NCBI RefSeq assembly: GCF_052161615.1
Contig: NZ_CP197417.1
Coordinates: 3,658,001-3,722,000, forward strand
DNA length: 64,000 bases
Direction of reading: 5' to 3'
Source: Aeoliella sp052161615
Lineage (GTDB): Bacteria > Planctomycetota > Planctomycetia > Pirellulales > Lacipirellulaceae
Shown here: one piece after another, positions 1-8,976 of the stretch
Position numbering within the stretch: the first letter of the stretch is position 1
Layout: every line of letters starts with the position of its first letter
The notes under the pieces: generated by a model
What the model saw: the letters and a program-made list of their open reading frames with translations, nothing else
Database searches by the model: none
What the model was told of the DNA's origin: nothing
Made by a program: the position numbers and the translations under genes

Positions 1-77
1 AAAGGCCTCTCTTGCAGCATCGCGGCGATTCGGGCATGATAGTCGTTTCGCCACCGGCCCCCGGGCCCAAGCGGGAT

Positions 78-151
78 GCACCCCTAGCTCAACTGGATAG
101 AGCATCGGACTACGAATCCGAAGGTTGCAGGTTCGAATCCTGCGGGGTGTA
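78..151 (+). tRNA. tRNA-Arg (anticodon ACG)
   Basis: A full cloverleaf can be drawn. The acceptor arm GCACCCC (78-84) pairs with GGGGTGT (144-150), followed by discriminator A151. The anticodon stem TCGGA/TCCGA closes the loop CTACGAA (110-116), giving anticodon ACG, and the T arm carries GGTTCGAATCC. ACG, read as ICG after deamination, decodes CGN arginine codons. The CCA end is not encoded. Confidence 0.95.
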
Positions 152-545
152 CTCTCTTAAGTGCTTTCTGCGATTGGTGTTCGGCTTCTAAAGTGGTCGG
201 CCGATTCAGTAGCCCACGGGTCGTTCTCACCCGTATTCTCGCCCGCCACTCGCGGCTAGGCATGGGGGCGAGCGGTGCCGATCTAAATGGCCGTCGGCGC
301 ATCGCGCCGAACGTGAACGGCGCACAAGCCAAGCCCAATACGGAACGAGAGACCCTGCGTAGTTTGGCAGAGAACAACGGACCACGGCCTTGCACTGAGC
401 AAATATCGTGTCGACCGATAAGATTCGTTACAATCCAGGCAACGTTCGCCAAAGCACATTCGCCGCTAAAAAACGATTGGGAGCACGATTCCATCTCCCC
501 CCATCCCACTAACCTTTGAAGGCGAACCTAACCTCGAGGTAGGCA
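152..545. other. Intergenic stretch with no recognised gene
   Basis: These 394 bases lie between the tRNA and the LRR gene. Open frames on both strands exist but do not look like proteins. I see no RNA structure beyond short hairpins. The end (536-540, GAGGT) is a plausible ribosome binding site for the next gene. Confidence 0.5.
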
Positions 546-2813
546 ATGCGCGTAGTTGCTGCTTGTGTTGCGTCGCTGTTACTCATCTTCGTTGCGGCAC
601 CCGTCCCTGCTGCTCTCACGATTGAGTTCCCGGCGGAGTCCATTGGCAAGGTTTCGATCCAACCTCAGGCATCGACAGATTTCGGATACAAGGCGTTTGG
701 TAGCGAGCAAGGTGGCTGGCAGGAACTTGGACCCGCTGCGGGGAGTGTTACTATTCCCGACGGGCATTCAGTTCGACTTGAACTCAATCAGGCGGCTGGT
801 AACCAATTGCAGTGGATAGGCGATGTTCCTTCCGATTTGATCGATGCAATCGTAGCTTATGGAGTGCCCATCGGCGACGAAGGTTTCGCACAACTTTCGC
901 AGCTTAAGGGCCTCCGTTATCTGTCGGTTAGTAACGCCAAGCTGACTTCTGGGATTGCTGCTAACTTGCCTCGTCTGAATCGATTGCAGTATTTGGGGCT
1001 CGGCTCGAACGACGAACTTGGGGACGAAGTAATGAAGGCAGTCGCCGAGTTGCCTGAATTGCAAACAATCGGCATCAACCATACGGCAGTAACGGACGCC
1101 GGGTTGGAGCTACTCGCGCGCAGCACGTCCCTTCAAGCGGTTTATGCAGGACGCACGCAGATCAGCGACTCTGGGCTCGCCGCTATCACGCAGCTTCCTC
1201 AGCTTCGAGCACTTGACTTCTACGCGTATGCGCCGGAGCTTCGCGGCGACGACCCCAACCCATCCATCACGGACCGCGGCCTTGCTCATCTCCAGCGATG
1301 CCCGCACTTGGAACACCTAAATGTCAGCGGATCGAGTATCACGGATGATGGACTCGGCCGAGTTGCTGCCGATTGTCCCCAGCTGCGACGATTGTCGCTG
1401 GATGATACAGGTCTTACATCGAAAGGGCTGCACCATCTTAGGGCCTTTACGGAATTGGAATACCTTCGTTGTTACGGAACGATCATCGACGATGAGGTCG
1501 CCGAACACCTTCAGTCACTGAGCAAGTTGCGCGAGATCACCGGCGACCTGGAACTCAGTAACGCAGGAGTTAACGCCTTGACCAAACTAGCGAGTCTGCA
1601 AAAGCTGTCCATTTCGGGCAACTGCGATGACAGCTGCATGGCGTCGATAGCCGCGATGCCTTCACTCGAAGAGCTGTCGATTCAGCATACGAGGGTTACC
1701 GACGAGGGATTTGCCCAGATGGCCAAATCGGCCACTCTTCAGCAAATTCAGATTACCGGGAATCGCATGACGACCCGCTGCATCGAAACGCTAGCCACTA
1801 TGCCGGGACTACAGCGAGTGGGACTGATGAACGTCGACCCCCGAGTCGACGGCGAGCCGATCTGGAAGCAGCTCGAATCACTTTCATTCGTGAAAACGGA
1901 ATTGTGGCTATGTGAATGTCCTCCGCTTGGCCAGGAGGACATGGCGAAACTTGCTAACTTTCGCGACCTCGCATCACTTCGAATCGACGGCGGACAAGCG
2001 CTTACCGACGCTGACCTTCGGCACATACAACACCTCGACAAATTAAAGTACCTTGAGATTACGAGTTCTGTGGTAACCGACGAAGGGCTAAAGTCGATCG
2101 GCTCCCTGTCAGGACTTGAACGGCTCCAGATAAACTGCCTGGCGACGGAAAAGGGGCTTGAAGCTCTTGCACAAGCACCGCGATTGAGGTCGCTATCGAT
2201 TGGTTCGCCCAACCTTACCGATGCGATCGTCGGTCGAGTACAAGCGGCGTTTCCTCGTCTTGACTCTATCCGGCGAATGGAGTTTCGCCTCGGAGGCTCA
2301 GAGGTCTCGCGATCGAAATCGCCTGCCGACAGCTTTTGGCGAGAAGGCACGGAAGAAGAACGCGAGCAACTCAACGATCTGGAAGGCAAACCAGCCCCGG
2401 CGCTAGTCGTGACGAATTGGATGAATTGCGACCAAGGCACCAGCCTCGATCAAATGAAGGGGCGTGTCGTGCTCGTTGAGTTTTGGGGCACGTGGTGCGG
2501 CCCCTGTCGGGCCAGAATGCCAGAGGTCCGTAAGTTGCACGAGGAATTTGCCGAGAAAGGTCTGATCGTTGTAGGACTTCATTCTACCCAGGCAGCGGAG
2601 GATGCGGCCGAATACGTCGACGCCAACAACATTCCATGGGCAATCGGACTGGATGATTCGAAGCAAACGTCCGAAGCTTACGCAGTTCCCCATTGGCCAT
2701 CGTTCTACCTGATCGATCGAGAGGGGGTACTACGTATGGCAAATCCTCACCGCGGCGAACTGCAGGAGGCAGTTTCGTCGTTACTTGCGGAAGCTCAAGC
2801 TCCAGTTGATTAA
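546..2813 (+). CDS. Secreted leucine-rich-repeat protein with C-terminal TlpA/ResA-type thioredoxin domain
   Basis: The 755-residue product begins with a signal peptide (about residues 1-23, hydrophobic with a VPAAL cleavage-like end). About residues 80-590 are leucine-rich repeats of the 'L-x-x-L-x-x-L...-T-D-x-G-L' kind, like the ribonuclease-inhibitor/GALA type common in planctomycetes. From about residue 615 a thioredoxin fold follows, with the redox motif W650-CGPC-R (Cys651 and Cys654) and a later cis-Pro segment (VPHWPSF). TlpA/ResA domains reduce or isomerise disulfides outside the cytoplasm. I infer that the repeats choose a protein partner. It stands alone, with its own GAGGT site 5 bases before ATG. 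Confidence 0.85.
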   Translation: MRVVAACVASLLLIFVAAPVPAALTIEFPAESIGKVSIQPQASTDFGYKAFGSEQGGWQELGPAAGSVTIPDGHSVRLELNQAAGNQLQWIGDVPSDLIDAIVAYGVPIGDEGFAQLSQLKGLRYLSVSNAKLTSGIAANLPRLNRLQYLGLGSNDELGDEVMKAVAELPELQTIGINHTAVTDAGLELLARSTSLQAVYAGRTQISDSGLAAITQLPQLRALDFYAYAPELRGDDPNPSITDRGLAHLQRCPHLEHLNVSGSSITDDGLGRVAADCPQLRRLSLDDTGLTSKGLHHLRAFTELEYLRCYGTIIDDEVAEHLQSLSKLREITGDLELSNAGVNALTKLASLQKLSISGNCDDSCMASIAAMPSLEELSIQHTRVTDEGFAQMAKSATLQQIQITGNRMTTRCIETLATMPGLQRVGLMNVDPRVDGEPIWKQLESLSFVKTELWLCECPPLGQEDMAKLANFRDLASLRIDGGQALTDADLRHIQHLDKLKYLEITSSVVTDEGLKSIGSLSGLERLQINCLATEKGLEALAQAPRLRSLSIGSPNLTDAIVGRVQAAFPRLDSIRRMEFRLGGSEVSRSKSPADSFWREGTEEEREQLNDLEGKPAPALVVTNWMNCDQGTSLDQMKGRVVLVEFWGTWCGPCRARMPEVRKLHEEFAEKGLIVVGLHSTQAAEDAAEYVDANNIPWAIGLDDSKQTSEAYAVPHWPSFYLIDREGVLRMANPHRGELQEAVSSLLAEAQAPVD

Positions 2814-2921
2814 CGAACGGCAGTTGCTCCTCGAGTGCCTAGCTGTGTGACCCAATGTATCATGAGCGTGTTTAAGCGAGGCGCGCGAGAGTTTTCCACT
2901 AATTCCACCTCCCAACCATCC

Positions 2922-3806
2922 ATGCCCCCTCTCCTCCAACCCCTCCCCGACTCTCCCCTCGACATCGTCGGCGACATCCACGGCGAGATGGACGCACTCA
3001 AGGTGTTGCTGAACCGTCTAGGGTATTCCGATGATGCTCGGCATCCCGACGGGCGGAAGCTTGTGTTCGTGGGCGATCTCACCGACCGCGGGCCTGATAG
3101 CGTGGGGGCGGTGGAGATTGTGCGCAAGGCGGTGGAGGCCGAGCTCGCTTGTTGCGTGCTGGGCAACCATGATCTCAACCTTTTGCTAGGGCATCGCAAG
3201 TTCGACAACAGTTGGTTCTTTGGCGAGGAGTTTCGCGACAGTGCGGGCAACTTGGTCGAGCAGCGGCTGGCTACCGACGCCGATCGCGCGGGGATTCTCG
3301 AGTTCTTCGCCACGCTGCCGCTCGCGCTCCATCGGCCGGGCCTGCGGGTGGTGCATGCTTATTGGGACCAGGCGTTCATCGCGCACCTCGCGACGAAGTC
3401 GGACGTGGTGAGCCTTTACCAGCAGTACGCGGACAGCCTCGAAGCCTACGCCCTCTGCCGCAGCACGCCGGCGATCGACAAAGAACTGTCGCACCAGAAC
3501 GAGAACCCCATCAAGCTGATCACGTCGGGCCCCGAGCGCGCGGCCGCCGCCCCCTACCAGTCGTCCGGCAAGATCCGCGACACCGAGCGCGTGCCGTGGT
3601 GGGACGACTACGCCGACCCCGAGCTTTGCGTTTTCGGGCACTACTCGATGGACGCCTCGGTCAGCCGCCAAGGCACGAATGCTATCTGCATCGACTTCGG
3701 CGCGTACCGCCGGCGAACCTCAGGCCCCCAGTACAAACTAGCCGCGCTCAGGCTGCCAGAAATGCAGATCGCGTGCGACGATGGGACCCTATTCAACCTA
3801 ATTTAA
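2922..3806 (+). CDS. Calcineurin-like metallophosphoesterase
   Basis: A 294-residue cytosolic protein with the metallophosphatase signature in order: GDIHGE near the N-terminus, GDLTDRGPDS, GNHD, and later histidines including GHYS. These residues bind two metal ions and hydrolyse phosphoesters. The layout resembles PrpE/ApaH-like protein or diadenosine-polyphosphate phosphatases, but the substrate cannot be fixed from sequence. A GTG start at 2835 is also open. I chose ATG 2922 because the phosphatase fold begins almost at once after it and the upstream residues look non-protein. There is no operon partner. Confidence 0.8.
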   Translation: MPPLLQPLPDSPLDIVGDIHGEMDALKVLLNRLGYSDDARHPDGRKLVFVGDLTDRGPDSVGAVEIVRKAVEAELACCVLGNHDLNLLLGHRKFDNSWFFGEEFRDSAGNLVEQRLATDADRAGILEFFATLPLALHRPGLRVVHAYWDQAFIAHLATKSDVVSLYQQYADSLEAYALCRSTPAIDKELSHQNENPIKLITSGPERAAAAPYQSSGKIRDTERVPWWDDYADPELCVFGHYSMDASVSRQGTNAICIDFGAYRRRTSGPQYKLAALRLPEMQIACDDGTLFNLI

Positions 3807-4090
3807 CAGGTCTTACCGGGCACGAACTTTTTCCCACATTTTTAGCGCCAGGTACTTGAATGCGCGCACACTATGTGATCTAATGCACCCATACCGTTCT
3901 AGCAGCGGTTTTCGCTCTTTGACAACTGACTTTAATAACAACGACATACGAAGCGGCCTGGCAACGCTTGTCGGCTTACCGTCTGTGCGGCTGTGTTTCT
4001 CTCCGTACCTTCGTCTTTGCGTGAAAAGATGCAAAGCCACGCCTCGGGAATACGGGAATAAGCGAAGTGGTGACGAACGATAAAGGTAAC
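3807..4090. other. Intergenic stretch with no recognised gene
   Basis: These 284 bases separate the phosphoesterase from the repeat in which IS copy 1 is inserted. I see no convincing reading frame, RNA gene or strong hairpin. A fragment near 4012-4040 resembles the 'CTTTGCGTGA' words seen again, inverted, near 26092. Confidence 0.4.
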
Positions 4091-4116
4091 ACGTGAAGCG
4101 CCGGATCGGCGCGGAG
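4091..4116 (+). repeat. Palindromic dispersed repeat, left half, split by IS copy 1
   Basis: The left half reads ACGTGAAGCGCCGGATCGG then CGCGGAG (4110-4116). With the right half (5597-5620) it rebuilds a repeat with arms GCCGGATC/GATCCGGC. An unbroken copy lies at 28411-28446 and an inverted copy at 25994-26034. The last 7 bases are the target duplication. Confidence 0.85.
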
Positions 4117-5596
4117 CCAATCCTGTTCGGCCCGATGATTGCTGTTTAGCTTTCGGTTGCTTACGGAGTGTGTTGTTGGGAGGTCGAGTGCCTTGGAGTT
4201 TAGAGGGAGGGATGGTGTTGTAGCCATCCGCGCAGCAGTCATCCTTCTCGCTGTCGAGAAGACGCGAGTCCCCTAGGCACCCTGCGGCTGGAGTTTCTTA
4301 ATGTGCGCTAAGAGCTCCTCTTGGTCGGCCATTCCACACAGGTAGTAGCAGATCATTTCGTACGTCCGCAGCGTGGGCTTACGCCCCGTCCACAGGCTGA
4401 TCAGCAGGCACGCGATGATCGCGCAGTACGTTTGAATCTGGATGCCACGCTCGTCGTGACTGAGCAAGTGCCGGCAACCGAGGATATGCTTGAAGAAGCG
4501 GAAGAAGATCTCAATTGCCCAGCGATACTGGTACAGCAAGGCGATGATCGATGCCGGTGGATCGAGCAGGTTGGTTACCAGACGCAGGTAGCCATCGTTG
4601 CCGGGAGCCGAATGCGCTTTCCCTCCGCGTTTGGGATGCGGTGTGACGCGAATCGTCACTACCCGTACCGAATGATCGATTCTGCCGGTCTCCTTGGCCT
4701 TCAGGCCACCGAGTTGGACGACTTCGTCGCTCACGATCCCCGCGGCTTGGTCTTCTTCGCTTAATGGTCGCGACTCGATGGTCTCGATCCGGCTATTGTC
4801 GCGAATCCGGCAGACATAGCTGCTATTCATCTGGTGAATCTGATTGAACAGCGAGAACTTGGCGTAACCGCGGTCCATCACGTAGCAGCAATCGCTGCGT
4901 AGATGACGGGCCAGGACCACCCGTTCGTCGTTGTCTCCCCCGTTAGTGCCGTCGGTCACTTCGATGTGTGGCAGGTGTCGATCCACTTCGAACTGGGTGT
5001 GCAATCGCCATTTCACGAGGCCCGATCCGGTCTGCTGCTTTAGAACGGCCGCCTCCATCATGCGTGGAAGGGCCGTTAACAAGGTTCCATCGACCAGCAT
5101 CAGCGTATGGCGGATATCTTTAACTCGTGCATCACGATCCAGCGGCTGGAGTTGATCGGCCAAATCCGCAATCACGCCCTGCAGGGCTTCGGGATCGAAC
5201 ACCCGCGTGGCTTCGGACAGCGAGCCGAGCGAAGCTCGGGGACAGCCTAGCTTCTTCTGTACCTTCTTCAGTTCGCTGGCCTGCTGGATCGCCCGCAGAG
5301 AGGAGACGACCGGATTGTAAAAATACAACAGCACCAGCATGCAGTACTGGTCGTAGTGCAACTGCCGATTCCCGGCCCGATCCCGCTCGCACCCCACCTC
5401 GTGCAACCGCCCCAACAGCGGAGCAAGCACATCAAAGTACTTTAGCCCCGTTACCTCCCGGGCCTCGACCAACTTGCGCTTAGGACTCGCCATGCAACTA
5501 GTAGAATCCACCTGATTCCATCGCGCAAGCCCAAAAATAAGAGCCCCGCTAAGTCTAAACTTAGTGAGGCGCAAATCGCGGGCCGAACAGGATTGG
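4117..5596 (-). mobile_element. IS4-family insertion sequence, copy 1 (1480 bp)
   Basis: The ends are 18-bp perfect terminal inverted repeats, CCAATCCTGTTCGGCCCG at 4117-4134 and its complement at 5579-5596. Both sides are flanked by the 7-bp direct repeat CGCGGAG (4110-4116 and 5597-5603). One transposase gene on the minus strand fills most of it. The same sequence occurs at 26394-27873, offset by exactly 22277 bases, with no difference seen in any translated frame, so transposition was recent. A duplication of 7-8 bp is known for some IS4 subgroups such as ISPepr1; the subgroup here is inferred. Confidence 0.93.
4273..5493 (-). CDS. IS4-family DDE transposase (copy 1)
   Basis: A 406-residue transposase that cuts and joins the element ends. 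The catalytic triad can be placed: D in LVDGTLL, D in VMDRGY, and E in the IS4 signature Y-x-x-R-x-x-x-E-x-x-x-x-x-x-K (YRWAIEIFFRFFK). The ATG at 5493 (MASPKRKL) is chosen as the first good start inside the element; in-frame TTG codons lie further upstream. About 138 bases follow the stop before the end of the element. It is intact and identical in translation to copy 2, so probably active. Confidence 0.92.
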   Translation of the reverse strand: MASPKRKLVEAREVTGLKYFDVLAPLLGRLHEVGCERDRAGNRQLHYDQYCMLVLLYFYNPVVSSLRAIQQASELKKVQKKLGCPRASLGSLSEATRVFDPEALQGVIADLADQLQPLDRDARVKDIRHTLMLVDGTLLTALPRMMEAAVLKQQTGSGLVKWRLHTQFEVDRHLPHIEVTDGTNGGDNDERVVLARHLRSDCCYVMDRGYAKFSLFNQIHQMNSSYVCRIRDNSRIETIESRPLSEEDQAAGIVSDEVVQLGGLKAKETGRIDHSVRVVTIRVTPHPKRGGKAHSAPGNDGYLRLVTNLLDPPASIIALLYQYRWAIEIFFRFFKHILGCRHLLSHDERGIQIQTYCAIIACLLISLWTGRKPTLRTYEMICYYLCGMADQEELLAHIKKLQPQGA

Positions 5597-5620
5597 CGCG
5601 GAGCTTGATCCGGCCTACTT
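5597..5620 (+). repeat. Palindromic dispersed repeat, right half
   Basis: CGCGGAG (5597-5603, target duplication) followed by CTTGATCCGGCCTACTT completes the repeat begun at 4091. The right arm GATCCGGC matches the left arm GCCGGATC. Confidence 0.85.
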
Positions 5621-5743
5621 CGTAAAGGCAACGTCCACTCCCAAACTCGGCCCCCACCCCACCCCTCCCCCGATGGCGTGGGTGCGAACCGTGGGTCTTC
5701 GAATCGCAACGCCATGTGCGCAACGACTTGGGGGAGGGAGTAA

Positions 5744-5789
5744 GAAATGAGTAATGTCGCAGGTGCGGTTTGCCCCTGCGACTTTATTC
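5744..5789 (+). repeat. GTCGCA...TGCGAC repeat, unit A
   Basis: It begins GAAATGAGTAATGTCGCAGG and ends CCTGCGACTTTATTC. The arms GTCGCAGG (5756-5763) and CCTGCGAC (5775-5782) form an 8-bp stem. The same layout occurs at 25835-25880. Confidence 0.7.
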
Positions 5790-5870
5790 GGGCGACTCCT
5801 AGCGCCGTGGGCTTCGTAACGTGTTGAAGGGGCGTCTCTTACAACGACACTCCCTGAAGGCGAAAAAAGA

Positions 5871-5915
5871 GTTTTGTCGCACCCAGTGCAATAAAGGCGA
5901 AATGGGACTTTATTC
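5871..5915 (+). repeat. GTCGCA...TGCGAC repeat, unit B
   Basis: It begins GTTTTGTCGCAC and ends GGGACTTTATTC, with a degenerate right arm. It matches the unit at 25716-25761, which keeps the full arms. It lies 127 bases after unit A on the same strand. Confidence 0.6.
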
Positions 5916-6211
5916 CGAGTTGGCTCGAACTCCTTCCTACCACCAACGAGAGACTTCTACCTAAGGTAAAGACGCTAGCCTTGATTGCGTCGCGTTTGCG
6001 CAGGTTGCAGTCGAGAACCTGCTAGCGACCATCCAACCCACAATTCGGAGCGGTGCGAGCGAGGGGGAACTTTTTCCGTCGGGGAGCGTCTCACTCTGGG
6101 GGCGAAATTGTTGTGGGGACGTTGGGAGTTGTCTAGAATCAGGGTTCTGCTGGTAGGCGAGGGCGGAGAATCGGCGGAATGGCTTAGGTTTGCGAACAAG
6201 AAGGGCAACGA

Positions 6212-7219
6212 ATGGCAACCGATACGTGTGAGATGGCGACGGGTTCGCTCGACGAGACCATTGATTTCGTCAGTCGAATCCGCGAGCGGGTGGGGCAAGT
6301 GGTCGTAGGGCAAGACGTGGTCGTCGAGCGACTTCTCATTGCCCTGTTTACCAGCGGCCACATCCTCCTGCAGGGCGTGCCGGGCATCGCGAAGACGCTG
6401 CTGGCGTCGACGCTGTCGAAGGCGATCCACCTCGACTTCAGCCGTATCCAGTTCACCATCGACCTGCTGCCGTCCGACATCCTAGGCTCCGAGATACTCG
6501 ACCAGCAGTCGGGCACGTTTCGAACCCACCGCGGACCGATCTTTACGAACCTTTTGCTCGCCGACGAAATCAACCGTGCGGCTCCCAAGGTTCAGAGCGC
6601 GATGCTCGAAGCAATGCAGGAGCGGAAAGTGACGCTGGGCAACAAAGCTCATCCGCTCCCCACGCCGTTCCTGGTCATCGCCACGCAAAACCCCGTCGAG
6701 CAGTCGGGCACCTTCGAACTACCCGAGGCGCAGCTCGACCGTTTCATGCTGCTGCATCGACTCGGTTACCCTGAGCCCGAGCACGAACGCGAGATCCTGC
6801 GTCGCAACATGCAACTCGGCGTCCGCCGCGAAGGAAGTGGGGCGGTGGCTCGTAGCGAGTTCGACAGCATCGACAGCGAGCCCGTCGGTTCGCCCGAGAT
6901 GCTGGTGCAAGCCATGGAAGCCGTGCATCAGGTCCATGTCAGCGATACGTTCCTCGAACACGTGATCGAAATCGTCGACCGCACCCGTCGGCATCCCGAC
7001 TTGGAACTCGGTGCCAGTCCGCGAGCTGGAATCGCCATGACTCGCGCAGCCCGGGCGCGGGCGCTAATTCATGGTCGCACGTACGTCTCGCCCGAGGACC
7101 TCTACGAACTGGCGGAGGACGTCATGTTGCACCGCATTCGTCCGAACTACGCGGCACTCGCCGAGGGCCGCTCGGCGTCGACGGCGCTCGAGGAGATTTT
7201 GCAAGAAGTCTCCGCTTAG
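6212..7219 (+). CDS. MoxR-family AAA+ ATPase
   Basis: A 335-residue AAA+ ATPase. Walker A is GVPGIAKT, Walker B LLLADEINR, and the stretch ATQNPVEQSGTFELPEAQ carries sensor 1 and the MoxR-specific segment. A C-terminal lid follows. MoxR proteins are thought to act as chaperones that load or mature partner VWA proteins, and here it heads an operon with DUF58 and two VWA genes, the usual arrangement. The next gene starts within 50 bases. The start ATG follows AAGGG. Function as a MoxR protein is well supported; the client is unknown. Confidence 0.93.
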   Translation: MATDTCEMATGSLDETIDFVSRIRERVGQVVVGQDVVVERLLIALFTSGHILLQGVPGIAKTLLASTLSKAIHLDFSRIQFTIDLLPSDILGSEILDQQSGTFRTHRGPIFTNLLLADEINRAAPKVQSAMLEAMQERKVTLGNKAHPLPTPFLVIATQNPVEQSGTFELPEAQLDRFMLLHRLGYPEPEHEREILRRNMQLGVRREGSGAVARSEFDSIDSEPVGSPEMLVQAMEAVHQVHVSDTFLEHVIEIVDRTRRHPDLELGASPRAGIAMTRAARARALIHGRTYVSPEDLYELAEDVMLHRIRPNYAALAEGRSASTALEEILQEVSA

Positions 7220-7267
7220 TTGCCCCACCGCCGATTGATACCGCTCGGAACAGCAAGGAACTGGTCT

Positions 7268-8128
7268 GTGGAAGGAACGCTCGAAAACGTCGACCCGCTG
7301 GACTCGCGGCAGTTCGTTATCGCCATCAAGCGATTGGCGACCAGCCTGAGCTACGGCAACGACCGCTCGCCCTTCCTCGGGTCGGGACTCGAGTACGCAC
7401 AGTCACGCCCCTACCAGTTCGGCGACCCCGTGCGAAGCATCGACTGGCGCGTGACCGCCCGCGTGGGAAAGGTATTCGTAAAAGAGTACGAAGCCCCCAA
7501 GCGATTGCCGTGCTACTTGCTCGTCGATACCTCGGCATCGATGACGGTGAGTAGCGGCCGGCTTAGCAAGTACAGCATGGCGGTGCAGATCGCTGGCGGA
7601 ATCGCCTTTGCGTGCCTCGACCGCGCGAGTCCCGTGGGCGTTGTCGCCGTGGGTGGCCGAAGCTTGCGAGTCGAACCGAGCTTGTCGAAGACTCAGATCC
7701 TTCAGTGGTTCCATTTACTTCGCAACTTTCGCTACGACGAACCGACCACGCTGGGCCTACGCGTTCGCCAGCTCTCACCGCGATTGCCCGGAACATCTTT
7801 GATCGTCGTACTCAGCGATTTACACGATCCCTGGGCGGTCCCCGCGCTCAAGCAACTCGCCGAACAGCACGATGTCGCGGTGCTCCAGTTCCAAGACCCC
7901 GCCGAATCCGGCGTCCGCCGCGCCGGGTTCTTGCGGGCGAGCGAAGCGGAGTCGGGGAAGACTTTCACCACTCGCTCGGGACGCAATTGGTTGCCCGGCG
8001 ACCCCATTGCCGCGGAGTTCAAACGCAGCGGCATCGATCACCTGCTACTCCGAACCGACCAGCCCTTCCTATCGCAGCTTCGCAATTTCTTCTGCTCCCG
8101 CGGTCTCCTAGGAAGGACGGTCCGATGA
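7268..8128 (+). CDS. DUF58 (VWA-like) protein of the MoxR operon
   Basis: A 286-residue protein. The DUF58 core shows QFGDPVRSIDWRVTAR then K-E-Y-E, and a VWA-type metal site DTSASM. DUF58 proteins accompany MoxR ATPases in Bat-type clusters, with an undetermined role in envelope stress or complex assembly. I chose GTG 7268 because AAGGA (7255-7259) sits 8 bases before it. A TTG directly after the MoxR stop (7220) is the alternative and would add 16 residues. Its TGA overlaps the next ATG (ATGA), so translation is probably coupled. Confidence 0.88.
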   Translation: MEGTLENVDPLDSRQFVIAIKRLATSLSYGNDRSPFLGSGLEYAQSRPYQFGDPVRSIDWRVTARVGKVFVKEYEAPKRLPCYLLVDTSASMTVSSGRLSKYSMAVQIAGGIAFACLDRASPVGVVAVGGRSLRVEPSLSKTQILQWFHLLRNFRYDEPTTLGLRVRQLSPRLPGTSLIVVLSDLHDPWAVPALKQLAEQHDVAVLQFQDPAESGVRRAGFLRASEAESGKTFTTRSGRNWLPGDPIAAEFKRSGIDHLLLRTDQPFLSQLRNFFCSRGLLGRTVR

Positions 8129-8976
8129 CCAGAACACGCACCAGCCACCTGAGCGCTCTTTGCATCGCGCTATTCGTCATGGCGAGTGCCGCAGTGCGTG
8201 GCGAAGAAATCGCCGCCGCGACCACGGTTGGGGTTCCCGCGACCATCGAAGACCACGTCTTGCCCGGCCCCGAGTTGGAAGTGAAACCACTCGCCGACCG
8301 CGACGCCCCGTTCGTGCTGCGTATCGTCGAGACTTATCCGCACGGCGAGTCGCATCGCTACACCTTAGAGTACTACGCCCTGGAGCCCGGCAGCTATAAC
8401 CTGATCGACTACCTGCAACCCAAAGACGCACAGCCCGCCGTCGTGCTGCCAGCGATTCCAGTCAACGTCGAGGCGGCGTTACCTCCCGGACAAGTAGAAC
8501 CGAATGCGCTGAAGCCTTCTGCGCTCCCCAGCGTGGGCGGTTATCGCATTTGGTTGACAGTTGGAGTTCTGGTGTGGGTCGTGGGGGCTTATGTCCTGCT
8601 GTTCGTTGGCCGTAAACCCGATCCTGAACTCGAAGCCGTCGCAAACGCCCGTCCGCAGTCGCTTGCCGATCGTCTGCGACCCACCATCGAAGCGGCTATC
8701 GCCGGTAAAGTGAGCCACGCCGAACTCGCCGAGCTCGAACGAGGTCTCTTCGGCTACTGGCGTACCCGACTGGGCCTTAACGCCTTGCCGACCAATGAAG
8801 CGCTGCGCGAGGTGCTGAAGCATCCCGACGGAGGGCAGCTGCTCCGCCAATTGGAAGTCTGGCTGCACGATCCTTCGCGGAGCGAGCAGGTCGATGTTAG
8901 CGAGTTACTGGAACCCTATCGCAATCTACCGAGCGACGCCTTGCAGCCCCTGCAACCAGCGGAGGTGGCGCGATGA
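8125..8976 (+). CDS. Membrane-anchored DUF4381-like Bat-operon protein
   Basis: A 283-residue protein with a signal peptide (about 1-27), an extracytoplasmic beta-rich part, one membrane segment near residues 138-160 (IWLTVGVLVWVVGAYVLLFV) and a cytoplasmic helical tail. The tail pattern (LERGLFGYWRTRLGL ... LLRQLEVWLHDPS) resembles DUF4381-type proteins found between DUF58 and VWA genes; this assignment rests on layout. The start overlaps the DUF58 stop and follows AGGAAGGA. Its own stop overlaps the next start (ATGA). A structural partner of the VWA proteins is the likely role. Confidence 0.75.
   Translation: MTRTRTSHLSALCIALFVMASAAVRGEEIAAATTVGVPATIEDHVLPGPELEVKPLADRDAPFVLRIVETYPHGESHRYTLEYYALEPGSYNLIDYLQPKDAQPAVVLPAIPVNVEAALPPGQVEPNALKPSALPSVGGYRIWLTVGVLVWVVGAYVLLFVGRKPDPELEAVANARPQSLADRLRPTIEAAIAGKVSHAELAELERGLFGYWRTRLGLNALPTNEALREVLKHPDGGQLLRQLEVWLHDPSRSEQVDVSELLEPYRNLPSDALQPLQPAEVAR

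Larger units (their letters stand above)
5604..6211. other. Gene-free stretch with dispersed repeats upstream of the MoxR operon
   Basis: About 600 bases without a convincing gene. It contains the end of the split palindrome, a C-rich segment (5641-5690) that resembles the complement of 25930-25975, and two GTCGCA-type repeat units described separately. The last 250 bases must hold the promoter of the MoxR operon, but I cannot point to a clear -35/-10 pair. Confidence 0.5.

Noticed and set aside
84..509. Minus-strand open frame across the tRNA, ending in HPAGFEPATFGF-type residues
   Set aside because: This is the well-known false protein made by reading a tRNA gene backwards; the plus-strand tRNA is clear.
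4091..5620. The GCCGGATC...GATCCGGC ends as part of longer IS terminal repeats
   Set aside because: Uninterrupted copies at 28411-28446 and 25994-26034 show that these arms belong to the host repeat, not to the IS.
5744..5915. CRISPR array from the GTCGCA repeats
   Set aside because: Only two units per locus, 120 bases apart, with different inner sequence and no cas gene.
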